NCBI GenBank assembly: GCA_902493125.1
Contig: CABUOF010000005.1
Coordinates: 1-45,510 of the forward strand
Origin: an uncultured Collinsella sp.
GTDB taxonomy: Bacteria > Actinomycetota > Coriobacteriia > Coriobacteriales > Coriobacteriaceae
Reading direction: 5' to 3'
DNA length: 45,510 nucleotides
Shown here: one piece after another, positions 7,684 to 16,518 of the stretch
How positions within the stretch are numbered: the stretch's first letter is position 1
How the letters are laid out: every line of letters starts with the position of its first letter
Translations under genes and position numbers: made by a program
Notes under the pieces: generated by a model
Seen by the model: the letters and a program-made list of their open reading frames with translations, nothing else
What the model was told of the DNA's origin: nothing
Databases searched by the model: none

Positions 7684-8910
7684 CTAGGCCCGGGCGGCAG
7701 CAGAGCTGGGGCCCTGGACCTTTGCCCACGTCTTGAGTGACAGCGTATCGATCTCGATAAAGCCGGCGCTGGCCTTCTCGTCAAACGTAGTGTCGCGGTC
7801 GTAGGTAGCCAGACCGTAGTCATACAGGCTAAACGGGCTCTTGCGGCCGACGACATGGCAGTTGCCCTTAAAGAACTTCAGACGGACGGTGCCGGTCACG
7901 AACTTCTGGGTGTCGGCCATAAAGGCGTCGAGCGCGTTTTTGAGCGGGCTGTACCACTGGCCGTTGTACACGGCGGTGGCCCAATCCTGCTCGAGCTTGA
8001 TCTTGGTCTTGAGCAGGTCGCCCTCGACGCAGATGTCCTCGAGCGCCTTGTGGGCGGTGATGAGCGTCAGGGCGCCGGGAACCTCGTAGCACTCGCGGCT
8101 CTTAAGGCCCACCAGGCGATCCTCGACCAGATCGAGACGGCCAAAGCCATTGTCGCCGGAGATCTTGTTGAGGGAGATGACAATCTCGGAGAGCTTCATC
8201 TTCTTGCCGTCGACGGCGACGGGCTTGCCGGCCTCAAACTCAATCTCGGTGTAGGTCGGGGTGTCCGGCGTGTCCTCGGGGTTCTTAGTCATAACCCAAG
8301 CGTCATCGAGCGGCTCGTTCCAGGGATCCTCCAGGTGGCCGCACTCAATGGCACGACCCCACAGGTTGTCGTCGATGGAGTAGGGGTTGTCGTTGGCACC
8401 CTCGGGAACCGGCACGTTGTGGGCGTGGGCATAGGCGACCTCGTCGGGACGGCACTTCAGATCCCACTCGCGCACCGGGGCGATAACCTTGAGCTCAGGG
8501 TCGAGGGCCTTGACGGCAGCCTCAAAACGAACCTGGTCGTTACCCTTGCCGGTGCAGCCGTGGGCGACGTAGGTCGCGCCAAACTCGTGGGCGACCTCAA
8601 CAAGCTTCTTGGCAAGCAGCGGGCGAGACAGGGCGGAGAGCAGCGGATACTTGTTCTCGTACATGGAGTTTGCTGCGATGGCTTTGGTCAGGAACTCATC
8701 GGAGAACTCGTCGCGCAGGTCGAGCACCTGGCAATCGAGAACGCCCAGGTCGAGCGCCTTCTGCTTCTTGGCATCCAGTCCGGTCTCTTCCTGGCCCACG
8801 TTGCCGCAGATGCAAACGACATCGAGATTCTTCTCGTCCTGGAGCCATTTGACACATACGGATGTATCAAGACCACCGGAATATGCGAGAACGACTTTTT
8901 CCTTGCTCAT
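7684..8910 (-). CDS. argG: Argininosuccinate synthase
   Basis: ArgG joins citrulline and aspartate, with ATP, to form argininosuccinate. The 408-residue protein shows the N-type ATP pyrophosphatase P-loop AYSGGLDTSV near residue 9, the citrulline/aspartate-binding segment YVAHGCTGKGNDQVRFE around residue 115, and the conserved C-terminal region including GLKSRECYE. The ATG at 8910 is preceded by GAAAGGAAACAGCC; an upstream in-frame extension has no ribosome site. It is followed by argH about 520 nt downstream on the same strand. No other arg genes are in the window. Confidence 0.97.
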   Translation of the reverse strand: MSKEKVVLAYSGGLDTSVCVKWLQDEKNLDVVCICGNVGQEETGLDAKKQKALDLGVLDCQVLDLRDEFSDEFLTKAIAANSMYENKYPLLSALSRPLLAKKLVEVAHEFGATYVAHGCTGKGNDQVRFEAAVKALDPELKVIAPVREWDLKCRPDEVAYAHAHNVPVPEGANDNPYSIDDNLWGRAIECGHLEDPWNEPLDDAWVMTKNPEDTPDTPTYTEIEFEAGKPVAVDGKKMKLSEIVISLNKISGDNGFGRLDLVEDRLVGLKSRECYEVPGALTLITAHKALEDICVEGDLLKTKIKLEQDWATAVYNGQWYSPLKNALDAFMADTQKFVTGTVRLKFFKGNCHVVGRKSPFSLYDYGLATYDRDTTFDEKASAGFIEIDTLSLKTWAKVQGPSSAAARA

Positions 8911-9464
8911 GGCTGTTTCCTTTCGCCCTTGGTAGCTAGTTAGAACATCGGTCAGTTGCAAGTCATTTCAAGGTCATATACCGTGCAATATCAGGTTAAA
9001 TAGCAAAAATCAGCACATACATGCCCTAGAAACATGCAGCAATGTCGTGCTAAAACCCAACGACCTCAAAATGACTCTGTTGAGGCAATTCGCCCCATGC
9101 GGACAGAGACGATTGTTATCGTCGTCGGGAAATTGCGCGCTGGCGTCGGATGGCATTGTCTGCAGTGGTGATGATCTTTACGAACTGCATCTGCCTCTCC
9201 TTTCACGTATCGCCGGGCGCAATTCAAATATCGTAAACGGTACCTTTTACTCGGTAAGCGGTTGTTTTTCCGTCTCCGTTTTCGATGGTCGCTATATTAC
9301 GCTAAAGTGCCCGCAGCACAAGCGACAAATTCAAATTTCTGAAAAGTTTTTTCATTACTTTGTGAAGCGTGGTGCAAACACGCTCCGTTCCTGCGAAAAT
9401 ACGCTCGACTACGAGTTGATGGTTATAACGTCTGAAACAATCTCGAAACGAAAGGCTCGCTTTC
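8911..9464. other. AT-richer divergent gap between argG and the Cof-type HAD gene
   Basis: This 554-base gap is clearly lower in GC than its neighbours, especially 9190-9440. A plus-strand frame at 9047-9505 is open for 152 codons, but it has no ribosome site, an atypical composition, and runs over the start of the next gene, so I do not call it. The region must contain the promoters of argG and of the HAD gene. TATATT at 9293-9298 is a possible -10, and TATATG in the argG leader another. No convincing ARG box palindrome was found. Confidence 0.4.
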
Positions 9465-10292
9465 ATGCAAACTTACGAATCGGACGCCAACATCGGCAAC
9501 ATTAAGATTCTCGCCGTCGATATGGACAAGACGCTGCTGACCGACGAGCGTGTGCTGCCCCAGGGTCTTGATGAGCGCCTGGACAAGCTCGCCGACGCCG
9601 GCATCGTATTCTGCCCCGCCAGCGGACGTCCCGCCCCCAAGCTCGAGGAGATGTTCGAGGGCATCAAGAACCGCCTCGCCTTTTGTCCCGACAACGGAGC
9701 GTGCGTGATCTATCGCGGCAGCTATATCTATAAAAGCAATATTGACGTGGAGCTGTATCAGCAGGTCTTGAACCGTGCCTCGGAGGATCCTCGCGCTGTC
9801 CCCGTCCTGTGCTGCTTCGACGAGTTCTACGTGCTTGCCCGCGACCATCAATACCACGACGAGATCAGCGTCTACTACAACACAATCAACTACGTCGACA
9901 GCTTTGAGGGCATTGATTTCGAGTCCAACAAGATTTCGGTCTTCTTCCCCGGCTACGACGCCGAGCCCGCTTTCCGCGAGACCTATAGCCCCGAGTTCTC
10001 GGACAAGCTCTACGTCACCAACGCTGGGCGCGAGTGGATCGACTTTATGAACCTGGGCGTCGACAAGGGCGCCGGCGTCGCTCACCTGTGCGAGCACCTG
10101 GGCATCGATATTGCCGACGCCGCCGCCGTGGGCGACACCTACAACGACATCCCCATGCTCGAGCGCGTCGGTCACAGCTTTATCGTGGACAACGCCGAGG
10201 AGCACATGAACGCGCATGCCAAGTGGCGCATTCCGAGCAACAACGACGGGGGCGTACTGACGCTCATCGACGCTATCTTGGCGGCCCGGTAG
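9465..10292 (+). CDS. Cof-type HAD-IIB sugar-phosphatase family protein
   Basis: The 275-residue product is a HAD superfamily hydrolase of the Cof/IIB group, which dephosphorylate sugar phosphates or cofactor intermediates. Motif I is VDMDKTLLT around residues 19-27, motif II is PASGRP, and motif IV is VGDTYNDIPML near residue 225. The type IIB alpha/beta cap occupies roughly residues 85-190. The substrate is not predictable. The start ATG follows GAAAGG. It converges on polA, with two long hairpins between. Confidence 0.88.
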   Translation: MQTYESDANIGNIKILAVDMDKTLLTDERVLPQGLDERLDKLADAGIVFCPASGRPAPKLEEMFEGIKNRLAFCPDNGACVIYRGSYIYKSNIDVELYQQVLNRASEDPRAVPVLCCFDEFYVLARDHQYHDEISVYYNTINYVDSFEGIDFESNKISVFFPGYDAEPAFRETYSPEFSDKLYVTNAGREWIDFMNLGVDKGAGVAHLCEHLGIDIADAAAVGDTYNDIPMLERVGHSFIVDNAEEHMNAHAKWRIPSNNDGGVLTLIDAILAAR

Positions 10293-10302
10293 CCGTCCCA
10301 TC

Positions 10303-10431
10303 GGGCCTGGCCGGGCGGCACAGGATAACTTTTCGCTCGGTCAGGTCCTGCGCAAGACGAAAGCCACATTAAGTGGCTTTCTTTGCGTGCGGAATCTACG
10401 AAAAGTTAACCTGTGCCGCCCGGCCAGGCCC
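10303..10431. repeat. 129-bp composite palindrome between Cof-HAD and polA
   Basis: Outer 33-nt arms (10303-10335 and 10399-10431) are reverse complements with a single mismatch; they begin GGGCCTGGCCGGGCGGC. The 63-base interior contains a second hairpin, AAAGCCAC/GTGGCTTT followed by CTTT (around 10360-10384), that looks like a plus-strand terminator. It may end the HAD transcript. Confidence 0.75.
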
Positions 10432-10500
10432 TAGGTTTACTTGTTTGCCGCCTAGATGGCGTCTTGAGTGTCTAGATACTTAGGCTGAATTTAATTGAAC

Positions 10501-10534
10501 GAAGGGGGCTCCTTGTTGGCAAGGAGCCCCCTTC
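10501..10534. terminator. Bidirectional hairpin downstream of polA
   Basis: Perfect 15-bp stem GAAGGGGGCTCCTTG with its complement around the loop TTGG. It lies about 35 nt past the polA stop. T-rich sequence flanks it on the plus side (TTTGGTTACTTT), and the minus side is TTCGTTC. Confidence 0.65.
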
Positions 10535-10567
10535 TGGTTTGGTTACTTTAGGGTTGTGGGCACTTCC

Positions 10568-13315
10568 CTATTTGGCGTCGGCCCAGGTTATGCCGGTGCT
10601 GGCTTCGGCAATTAGGGGGACGCGGAGGTCTACTACGTGTTCCATGACGTCGCGGACCATGGTGGTTAGGCGCTCGACTTCGTCGATGGGGCACTCAAAG
10701 TCCAGTTCGTCGTGTACCTGCAGGATCATGTGGGCGGCAAAGCCTTCCTCTTCCAGGCGGCGGCTTACGCGGGCCATGGCGATCTTGATAATGTCGGCGG
10801 CGGTTCCCTGCATGGGGTGGTTCATGGCCGTGCGCTCGCCAAAGCCGCGGAGTTGCGGGTTTTTGGCCTTGAGCTCGGGAATATGACGGCGGCGGCCGAA
10901 CATGGTCTCGGCGTAGCCCGTCTGCTTGGCGCGTGCCACCACGTTGTCGAGGAACGTACGCACGCCCGGGTAGGCCTCGTAGTAGCGGTCGATCATGTCG
11001 CGCGCCTCGGCCATCGAGATATGCAGCGACTGCGACAGGCCGTAGGCCTGCTGGCCATACACGATGCCAAAGTTCACGGCCTTGGCGCGACTGCGCAGGT
11101 CGGGCGTTACCTCGGACACCGGCACACCAAACACGCGCGCCGCCGTCTCGGCATGGAAGTCCTCGCCCTCGTTAAAGGCGCACACCAAGTGCTCGTCACC
11201 CGAGAGATGTGCCAGCAGACGCAGCTCGATCTGCGAGTAGTCCACCGCCAAAAAGACGCTTCCCTCGCCTGCCGAAAACGCCGTCTTGACGGTACGCCCC
11301 AGCTCCGAGCGCGTCGGAATGTTTTGCAGATTAGGGTCGCTCGAAGACAGACGCCCCGTCGCGGTGATGGTCTGGTTGTACGTGGTGTGCACACGACCGT
11401 CACCGCGGCGCAGCGGGCCCAACGTGTCCAGATAGGTTGACTTGATCTTGGACTTCTCGCGCCAGTCTAAGATCAAACGAACAATCTCGTGGTCACGGGC
11501 AAGATCACCCAGTACCTTGGCATTGGTCGAATAGTAACCGCGCTTGGTCTTTTTGAGACCCTTGGTCGGAAGGCCCATCACATCAAAGAGCACATGCGAA
11601 AGTTGCATGGGGCTGCCGATGTTAAAGGTCTCGTCACCGGCAAGGTCGCGAATGCTTCGTTCGACCTCGGTGATCTGGGTCGCCAGACCCTCGGACAGAC
11701 TGTGCAGGCGGTCGGGGTCCACGAGCATGCCCGCGCGCTCCATCTTGGCAAGTACCGGAACGAGCGGCATCTCGATGCCATCGAACACGTTGGCGGCGTT
11801 CTCACGGGCCATGCACTCGCGCAACGGCGCCACGAGCGCCAGCGTCAGAGCCGCAGTACGGGCGGCAGGCGCCGGAGCGTCCTCACCAGCACCCTCTGCA
11901 CCGCGCGCCGCAGGCAACGCCATCTGCAGATAGGTATCGGCCAGATATGCCTCATCGAACTCGGAGCGATCGGAATCCAGCAGATAGGCAGCGACCACGG
12001 TATCGAAGATACGCGTGGAATCGGCAGCGAGCGGATCCATGAGCTCGGGCTCAGAAGAATCGAGGGGCGAAAGCTCGTGCAGCAGCGCTTTCGTATCCGG
12101 GCTCGCCACGCGGCCCTCCATAAACAGGCTCGCAAGCACGCCGGCGATCACACCGTGAGCGAAGTTGAAGCCCTCAACCTCAGCCGCCGCACAGCTGTCG
12201 CCCTCCTCGAGCGCGAACAGGCCCTTGGACGTCGCCAACCACAGCGTGCGCGTCAGCCCAAAGAGCGCGCCCTCTTCCTTGTCGTCGTCCACCACGGCGG
12301 CGACCCACTCGCCGGCATCAATCGCGCGGGAGACCTCAGCCGCAACGGCACCAAGCGCGTCGGCATCGCCGGCGGCTGCGCGAACCATAGCAGGTATCTC
12401 AAACACACTGGAGGCAGCAGCCCCGCCCTCGCCGCCGATCAGCGCCAAGAAACGGTTCTGCATGGCGGTGATACCAAGCGTACCCAGCGCCGCGGAAACC
12501 TCATCGGCAGAAAACGCCGGGAAGGACGTCGCCTCAAAGTCGAGCTCGACGGGCGCATCGGTGCGAATTGTCGCAACCTTGCGGCTCAGTAGTGCGTCAT
12601 CGATGTGTGCACGCAGGTTCTCGCCCATCTTGCCCTTGACCTCATCGGCATGCGCGATGACTTCGTCCAGGCTACCGTACTTCGCAATGAGCGCACTCGC
12701 CTTTTTGGGACCGATGCCCGGTACACCGGGGATGTTGTCGGACGTATCGCCCTTTAGACCGTAAAAATCGGGCACGAGCGCCGGCGTAATGCCGTGATAC
12801 AGGTCGTCCACGCTCTCGGGCGTCATAATCGCCACGTCGGACAGGCCCTTGCGGGTCGAGACCACGTTGACGTGCTCGGTCACGAGTTGATACATGTCGC
12901 GGTCGCCGGTCACCAGTAGCATGTCGCAGCCGGCCTCTTCACCCAGGCGCGCCATGGTTCCCAGGATGTCATCGCCTTCCCAGCCCTCGGACTGCAGAAT
13001 CGGCACGTTGAGCGCGGCGAGCAGCTCCTTAATCATAGGGAACTGCGCATGCAGATCGGGGTCCATGGGCGGGCGTTGCGCCTTATACTGCGGCAGCATC
13101 TCCATGCGCACGCGCGGTTTACCCTTGTCAAACGCCACGACGACGCCGTCGGGGTTAAAGGCATCGATCATCTTGAGAAACATGTTCAGAAAGCCAAAGA
13201 TCGCGTTGGTGGGGCGACCGTCCGGCGCGTTCATGGTCGGCGGCACGGCGTGGAAGGCGCGATGCATGAGCGAGTTGCCGTCGATAACGGCAAAGGTGCG
13301 GCGCTTGTCAGACAT
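10568..13315 (-). CDS. polA: DNA polymerase I
   Basis: PolA fills gaps and removes RNA primers in replication and repair. The 915-residue protein has an N-terminal 5'-3' exonuclease domain (residues about 1-290, including SDNIPGVPGIGPKKA). A degenerate 3'-5' exonuclease-like region spans about 300-520, and the family A polymerase domain lies from about 530. Motif A DYSQIELRLLAH is near residue 690, motif B RAKAVNFGIVYGQ near 748, and motif C QVHDELDFE near 870. I could not find the DEDD metal-ligand residues of an active proofreading domain, as in Taq polymerase. The start is placed at MSDKRRTF with GCGAGG upstream rather than 13 codons earlier. Confidence 0.96.
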   Translation of the reverse strand: MSDKRRTFAVIDGNSLMHRAFHAVPPTMNAPDGRPTNAIFGFLNMFLKMIDAFNPDGVVVAFDKGKPRVRMEMLPQYKAQRPPMDPDLHAQFPMIKELLAALNVPILQSEGWEGDDILGTMARLGEEAGCDMLLVTGDRDMYQLVTEHVNVVSTRKGLSDVAIMTPESVDDLYHGITPALVPDFYGLKGDTSDNIPGVPGIGPKKASALIAKYGSLDEVIAHADEVKGKMGENLRAHIDDALLSRKVATIRTDAPVELDFEATSFPAFSADEVSAALGTLGITAMQNRFLALIGGEGGAAASSVFEIPAMVRAAAGDADALGAVAAEVSRAIDAGEWVAAVVDDDKEEGALFGLTRTLWLATSKGLFALEEGDSCAAAEVEGFNFAHGVIAGVLASLFMEGRVASPDTKALLHELSPLDSSEPELMDPLAADSTRIFDTVVAAYLLDSDRSEFDEAYLADTYLQMALPAARGAEGAGEDAPAPAARTAALTLALVAPLRECMARENAANVFDGIEMPLVPVLAKMERAGMLVDPDRLHSLSEGLATQITEVERSIRDLAGDETFNIGSPMQLSHVLFDVMGLPTKGLKKTKRGYYSTNAKVLGDLARDHEIVRLILDWREKSKIKSTYLDTLGPLRRGDGRVHTTYNQTITATGRLSSSDPNLQNIPTRSELGRTVKTAFSAGEGSVFLAVDYSQIELRLLAHLSGDEHLVCAFNEGEDFHAETAARVFGVPVSEVTPDLRSRAKAVNFGIVYGQQAYGLSQSLHISMAEARDMIDRYYEAYPGVRTFLDNVVARAKQTGYAETMFGRRRHIPELKAKNPQLRGFGERTAMNHPMQGTAADIIKIAMARVSRRLEEEGFAAHMILQVHDELDFECPIDEVERLTTMVRDVMEHVVDLRVPLIAEASTGITWADAK

Positions 13316-13407
13316 ATTGAATACCTCGCTTTGGGCTGGGCACGGTTTGCTCACTCCAGTTTACACGCTCCCCGCCCCGCGGCCACCTCACATCAAGCTC
13401 CCCCGCC

Positions 13408-13442
13408 ACCGTGAGCCCGCGCGTGATACGATGGCTCACGGT
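13408..13442 (+). promoter_or_regulatory. Inverted repeat flanking a putative -10 of the M18 peptidase gene
   Basis: A perfect 10-bp inverted repeat ACCGTGAGCC (13408-13417) / GGCTCACGGT (13433-13442) encloses TACGAT at 13427-13432, 50 nt before the peptidase ATG. The location suggests an operator over the promoter; no good -35 was seen. Confidence 0.35.
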
Positions 13443-13481
13443 ACATCAACCAGCACGATCGATCCGAAAGGAGCCTGCGTC

Positions 13482-14879
13482 ATGGAGCGTCCCTGCGCAT
13501 GGAAAAAGTACACGCCACAGCAAGTCGAGGAGCTCGAGGAGCTTTGCCGCGGCTATAAGCAGTTTTTGAGCGAGAACAAGACCGAGCGCCTGTGCGTCAA
13601 GACCGGCATCAAGATGGCCGAGGAGGCGGGATACGTCGACCTGGAGACCGTGATCGCCGAAGGCCGCGAGCTCAAGGCAGGCGACAAGGTGTACGCCGCC
13701 AATCACGGCAAGGACCTCATGCTCGTCAACCTGGGCAACGCCCCGCTCGAGCAGGGCTTTAACATCCTGGGCGCCCACGTGGACTCGCCGCGCCTAGACC
13801 TTAAGCAGAACCCCGCCTTCGAGGCCGGCGACATGGCCTACCTCGACACGCACTACTACGGTGGCGTCAAGAGCTACCACTGGGTGGCCTCCCCGCTCGC
13901 ACTCGTGGGCGTCATCTGCAAAAAGGACGGTACCACCGTCGACATCAATATCGGCGACAAGGCGGACGACCCGGTCTTTACCATCTCCGACCTGCTGATC
14001 CACCTCTCGAGCGAGCAGATGTCCAAGCCTGCCAAGGACGCCGTCGATGCCGAGATTCTCGACGTGATCGTGGGCGGCCGCCCCGTCAAGTTCGATGAGG
14101 ACGACAAGGACGCCCCCAAGGAGCCCGTCAAGCAGATGTTCCTGGATATCCTCAAGGAGCAGTACGACGTCGAGGAGGAGGACTTCCCCTCCGCCGAGAT
14201 CGAGGTCGTGCCCGCCGGCCCCGCCCGCGACATGGGCCTCGACCGCTCCATGATTCTGGGCTATGGCCATGACGACCGCGTCTGTGCCTACCCCTCCATG
14301 CTCGCCCAGATCAACGTCACCAACGTGGAGCGCACGAGCATCACGCTCATCGTCGACAAGGAGGAGATCGGTTCCGTGGGTGCCACCGGCATGACGAGTC
14401 GCTTCTTCGAGAACACCGTCGCCGAGATCATGATGCTCGCCGGCGAGGACAGCCCGCTGGCTCTGCGCCGCGCGCTCGCCCGCAGCCGTATGCTCTCCTC
14501 CGACGTGTCCGCCGGCTTCGACCCGGGCTATGCCGGCAAGTTCGAGACCAAGAACGCCGCCTTCATGGGTCGCGGCCTGTGCTTTAACAAGTACACGGGC
14601 AGCCGCGGCAAGGGCGGCTCTAACGACGCCGACGCCGAGTATGTGGCCCTCGTCCGCGACATCATGGACGAGGCCGGCGTGGACTTCCAGACCTGCGAGC
14701 TCGGCCGCGTCAACGCTGGTGGCGGCGGCACCATCGCCTACATCATGGCCAAGTACGGCATGAACGTCATCGACTCCGGCGTTGCCGTCCTGTCCATGCA
14801 CGCCCTGTGGGAGGTCGCCAACAAGGCCGACATCTACGAGGCATATCGCGGTTACAAGGCCTTCATCGAGCGAGCCTAA
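13482..14879 (+). CDS. M18-family aminopeptidase
   Basis: This 465-residue zinc aminopeptidase of family M18 (relatives: yeast aminopeptidase I, bacterial ApeB/PepM18) removes N-terminal residues from peptides in the cytoplasm. Metal and catalytic motifs are visible: GAHVDSPRLD near residue 98, VDKEEIGSVG near 291, the DPGYAGKFE segment, FNKYTGSRGKGGSNDA, and the C-terminal DSGVAVLSMHALWE with the last metal-binding histidine. The ATG at 13482 follows GAAAGGAG by 8 nt; the open frame upstream overlaps polA antisense and is not coding. A hairpin repeat element separates it from yaaA, on the same strand. Confidence 0.93.
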   Translation: MERPCAWKKYTPQQVEELEELCRGYKQFLSENKTERLCVKTGIKMAEEAGYVDLETVIAEGRELKAGDKVYAANHGKDLMLVNLGNAPLEQGFNILGAHVDSPRLDLKQNPAFEAGDMAYLDTHYYGGVKSYHWVASPLALVGVICKKDGTTVDINIGDKADDPVFTISDLLIHLSSEQMSKPAKDAVDAEILDVIVGGRPVKFDEDDKDAPKEPVKQMFLDILKEQYDVEEEDFPSAEIEVVPAGPARDMGLDRSMILGYGHDDRVCAYPSMLAQINVTNVERTSITLIVDKEEIGSVGATGMTSRFFENTVAEIMMLAGEDSPLALRRALARSRMLSSDVSAGFDPGYAGKFETKNAAFMGRGLCFNKYTGSRGKGGSNDADAEYVALVRDIMDEAGVDFQTCELGRVNAGGGGTIAYIMAKYGMNVIDSGVAVLSMHALWEVANKADIYEAYRGYKAFIERA

Positions 14880-14892
14880 CCAACCCTTCATC

Positions 14893-14959
14893 AGTTGCGG
14901 TGAAATACGGACTAAACTGGCCCATAAACGGCCAAAACAGACCGTATTCCACCGCAACT
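14893..14959. repeat. Hairpin repeat element, copy 2 (67 bp)
   Basis: Arms 14893-14910 and 14942-14959 pair over 18 positions with one A/C mismatch (G-U on the other strand). The outer part AGTTGCGGTG matches copies 1 and 3, while the inner stem is TACGG/CCGTA in place of TAGTTCCT/AGGAACTA. A small TGGCC/GGCCA stem lies in the loop. TTTTTT follows on the plus strand, so it can act as the terminator of the M18 peptidase gene. Confidence 0.82.
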
Positions 14960-14979
14960 TTTTTGGCAGAGGAGAGTCC

Positions 14980-15789
14980 ATGCTGCAGGTCATCATTTCG
15001 CCCGCCAAGCAGATGCGCGCGGCCCAAGATGCTTTTGAAGTCCTGGGCATCCCACCCTTTGTGCGCGAGACGGCTCGCCTCCACCGCGCACTGCTAGATA
15101 TCGAGCGGAATGAAGGCAGCGGCGGCCTGCAGGCGCTGTGGAACGTGAGTGACAAACTGCTGGGACCTTGCCTCAACACACTGCATGAGTTCTGGCCCAT
15201 CCTGAAAAGCGGCGATCTCGACAATCCCGCACTCGCCCGTCACCTCTCCCCTGCCGTCATGTCCTATCACGGCATTCAATACCAGAGCATGGCGCCCGAG
15301 GTGATGGATGCCGCACAGCTCGACTGGCTGCAGGACCATCTGTGGATCCTCTCGGGCCTTTACGGATGCGTGCGCCCCTTTCATGCCGTTGAACCGTATC
15401 GGCTGGAGATGGGCGCAAAGCTTGCCGTCGACGATGCCCGAGGCCTCTACGCGTTTTGGGGCGACAAGCTCGCACGGACCATCGCTCCGGCGAGCTCCAA
15501 CGCTACGATCGTCAATCTCGCCAGCGCGGAATACGCCAAAGCCGTTCTGCCCCACCTCACCACCGATGTCACGGTCGTCACATGCCTCTTTGGTGAAGGC
15601 ATCCGCAACGGCAAGCCCATCCAGCGCTCGACCGCCAGCAAAAAGGCACGCGGTTCGATGGTCCGCTGGATGGCGGAAAACAAGGTCGAGGACGCCGCCG
15701 GTCTTACCGAGTTCAACCTTGGCTACCGCTATGTCCCTGAGTTCTCGTCCCCAGACAGCATGGTCTTCATCAACGAACAGATGCCCTAG
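14980..15789 (+). CDS. yaaA: YaaA family peroxide stress protein (DUF328)
   Basis: YaaA proteins lower free iron and limit oxidative DNA damage in E. coli; the fold binds DNA. The product has 269 residues. Family marks are ISPAKQM at the N-terminus, the central block LWILSGLYGCVRP followed by PYRLEMG around residues 122-146, ASAEYAKAV, and KKARGSMVRWM near the C-terminus. The ATG at 14980 has AGAGGAG 5-6 nt upstream. It lies 100 nt after the M18 peptidase gene with a terminator-like hairpin between, so it may be transcribed separately. It converges on the membrane-protein gene. Confidence 0.9.
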   Translation: MLQVIISPAKQMRAAQDAFEVLGIPPFVRETARLHRALLDIERNEGSGGLQALWNVSDKLLGPCLNTLHEFWPILKSGDLDNPALARHLSPAVMSYHGIQYQSMAPEVMDAAQLDWLQDHLWILSGLYGCVRPFHAVEPYRLEMGAKLAVDDARGLYAFWGDKLARTIAPASSNATIVNLASAEYAKAVLPHLTTDVTVVTCLFGEGIRNGKPIQRSTASKKARGSMVRWMAENKVEDAAGLTEFNLGYRYVPEFSSPDSMVFINEQMP

Positions 15790-15830
15790 AGCCGACACCC
15801 GACACTGACCCGCTCAGCCTTCTCTATATA

Positions 15831-15896
15831 AATTGCGGTGGAATAGTTCCTATTTGAGCCTTTTATCGCACAAGCAGGAACTATTCCACCGCAGCT
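15831..15896. repeat. Hairpin repeat element, copy 3 (66 bp)
   Basis: Arms 15831-15851 and 15876-15896 pair over 18 perfect inner bases (TGCGGTGGAATAGTTCCT) plus near-matching ends, with a 24-base loop. TTTTAT follows on the plus strand. It lies between convergent yaaA and the membrane-protein gene. Confidence 0.83.
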
Positions 15897-15925
15897 TTTA
15901 TGATTTGGCCGGCTAGGCGCGACAC

Positions 15926-16447
15926 CTATTCTGCTAGACCGTCGGCCTTTGCAATCACGTTTGTCGAGCCGTCCTGATAGGTAATCTTGACATGCTCCAC
16001 CTCGGACACCGCAACACCCGTCGGGGGCTCCAGACGCCATTCCGTCAGGGCGATATCCATGGTCGCGGGCACATCTCCTTGATCTTTGAGCTTCACCGTG
16101 AGCGTTTTGAGCGCCGCGTCAAACGTCACGCGTTCGATTTCTTCACCTGGAATGGACCCACCACTCAGCTGCAACTGCACAAACTCATCGCGCGGGTACC
16201 AATAATCGCCCGGAACGGCGAGCGTATTGGCATTACCGCCAGTACTCCTCACCGTCATAATCGGTAGGCTATCATCAGCCTCGAACTCCCAGGCAGCGCC
16301 GCCGCGACCGCCAAACGTCCAAATACAAAAGGCAATCACCAACACGGCAAGCACCGCAAAACCAATCGCGACAAGGCCATGGTGCGCACGGCTTTCCTCG
16401 GCCGATACATCCCATTGCGTCTCTCGATATAGATGCTTGTCTTCCAT
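15926..16447 (-). CDS. Unknown single-pass membrane protein
   Basis: I do not recognise the family. The 173-residue product has a short, charged N-terminal cytoplasmic part (about 22 residues) and one hydrophobic segment at about residues 24-44 (GFAVLAVLVIAFCIW). A likely extracytoplasmic domain of about 125 residues follows, rich in beta-type sequence and acidic residues, with none of the motifs I know. The ATG at 16447 has GGGGAGG 5 nt upstream; the open frame continues antisense through thiC, which I reject. It is divergent from the thiC riboswitch transcript. A role in envelope function is plausible from topology only. Confidence 0.75.
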   Translation of the reverse strand: MEDKHLYRETQWDVSAEESRAHHGLVAIGFAVLAVLVIAFCIWTFGGRGGAAWEFEADDSLPIMTVRSTGGNANTLAVPGDYWYPRDEFVQLQLSGGSIPGEEIERVTFDAALKTLTVKLKDQGDVPATMDIALTEWRLEPPTGVAVSEVEHVKITYQDGSTNVIAKADGLAE

Positions 16448-16497
16448 GTTCGCCTCCCCACAGGCACGCTTGTTGGCCCAATCGTACCCATTCAGGC

Positions 16498-16503
16498 TAT
16501 ACT
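16498..16503 (+). promoter_or_regulatory. Putative -10 of thiC
   Basis: TATACT lies 16 nt upstream of the first base of the riboswitch; a weak TTGGCC -35 (16473-16478) is 19 nt away. Confidence 0.4.
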
Positions 16504-16518
16504 TGAGCCCACCACATA

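Noticed and set aside
9047..9505. Plus-strand open frame of 152 codons upstream of the Cof-type HAD gene
   Set aside because: No ribosome site, AT-rich unlike coding neighbours, no recognisable features, and it overlaps the start of the HAD gene in another frame.
13794..15224. Minus-strand open frame of 476 codons
   Set aside because: Antisense to the M18 aminopeptidase and yaaA; it also runs through hairpin copy 2.
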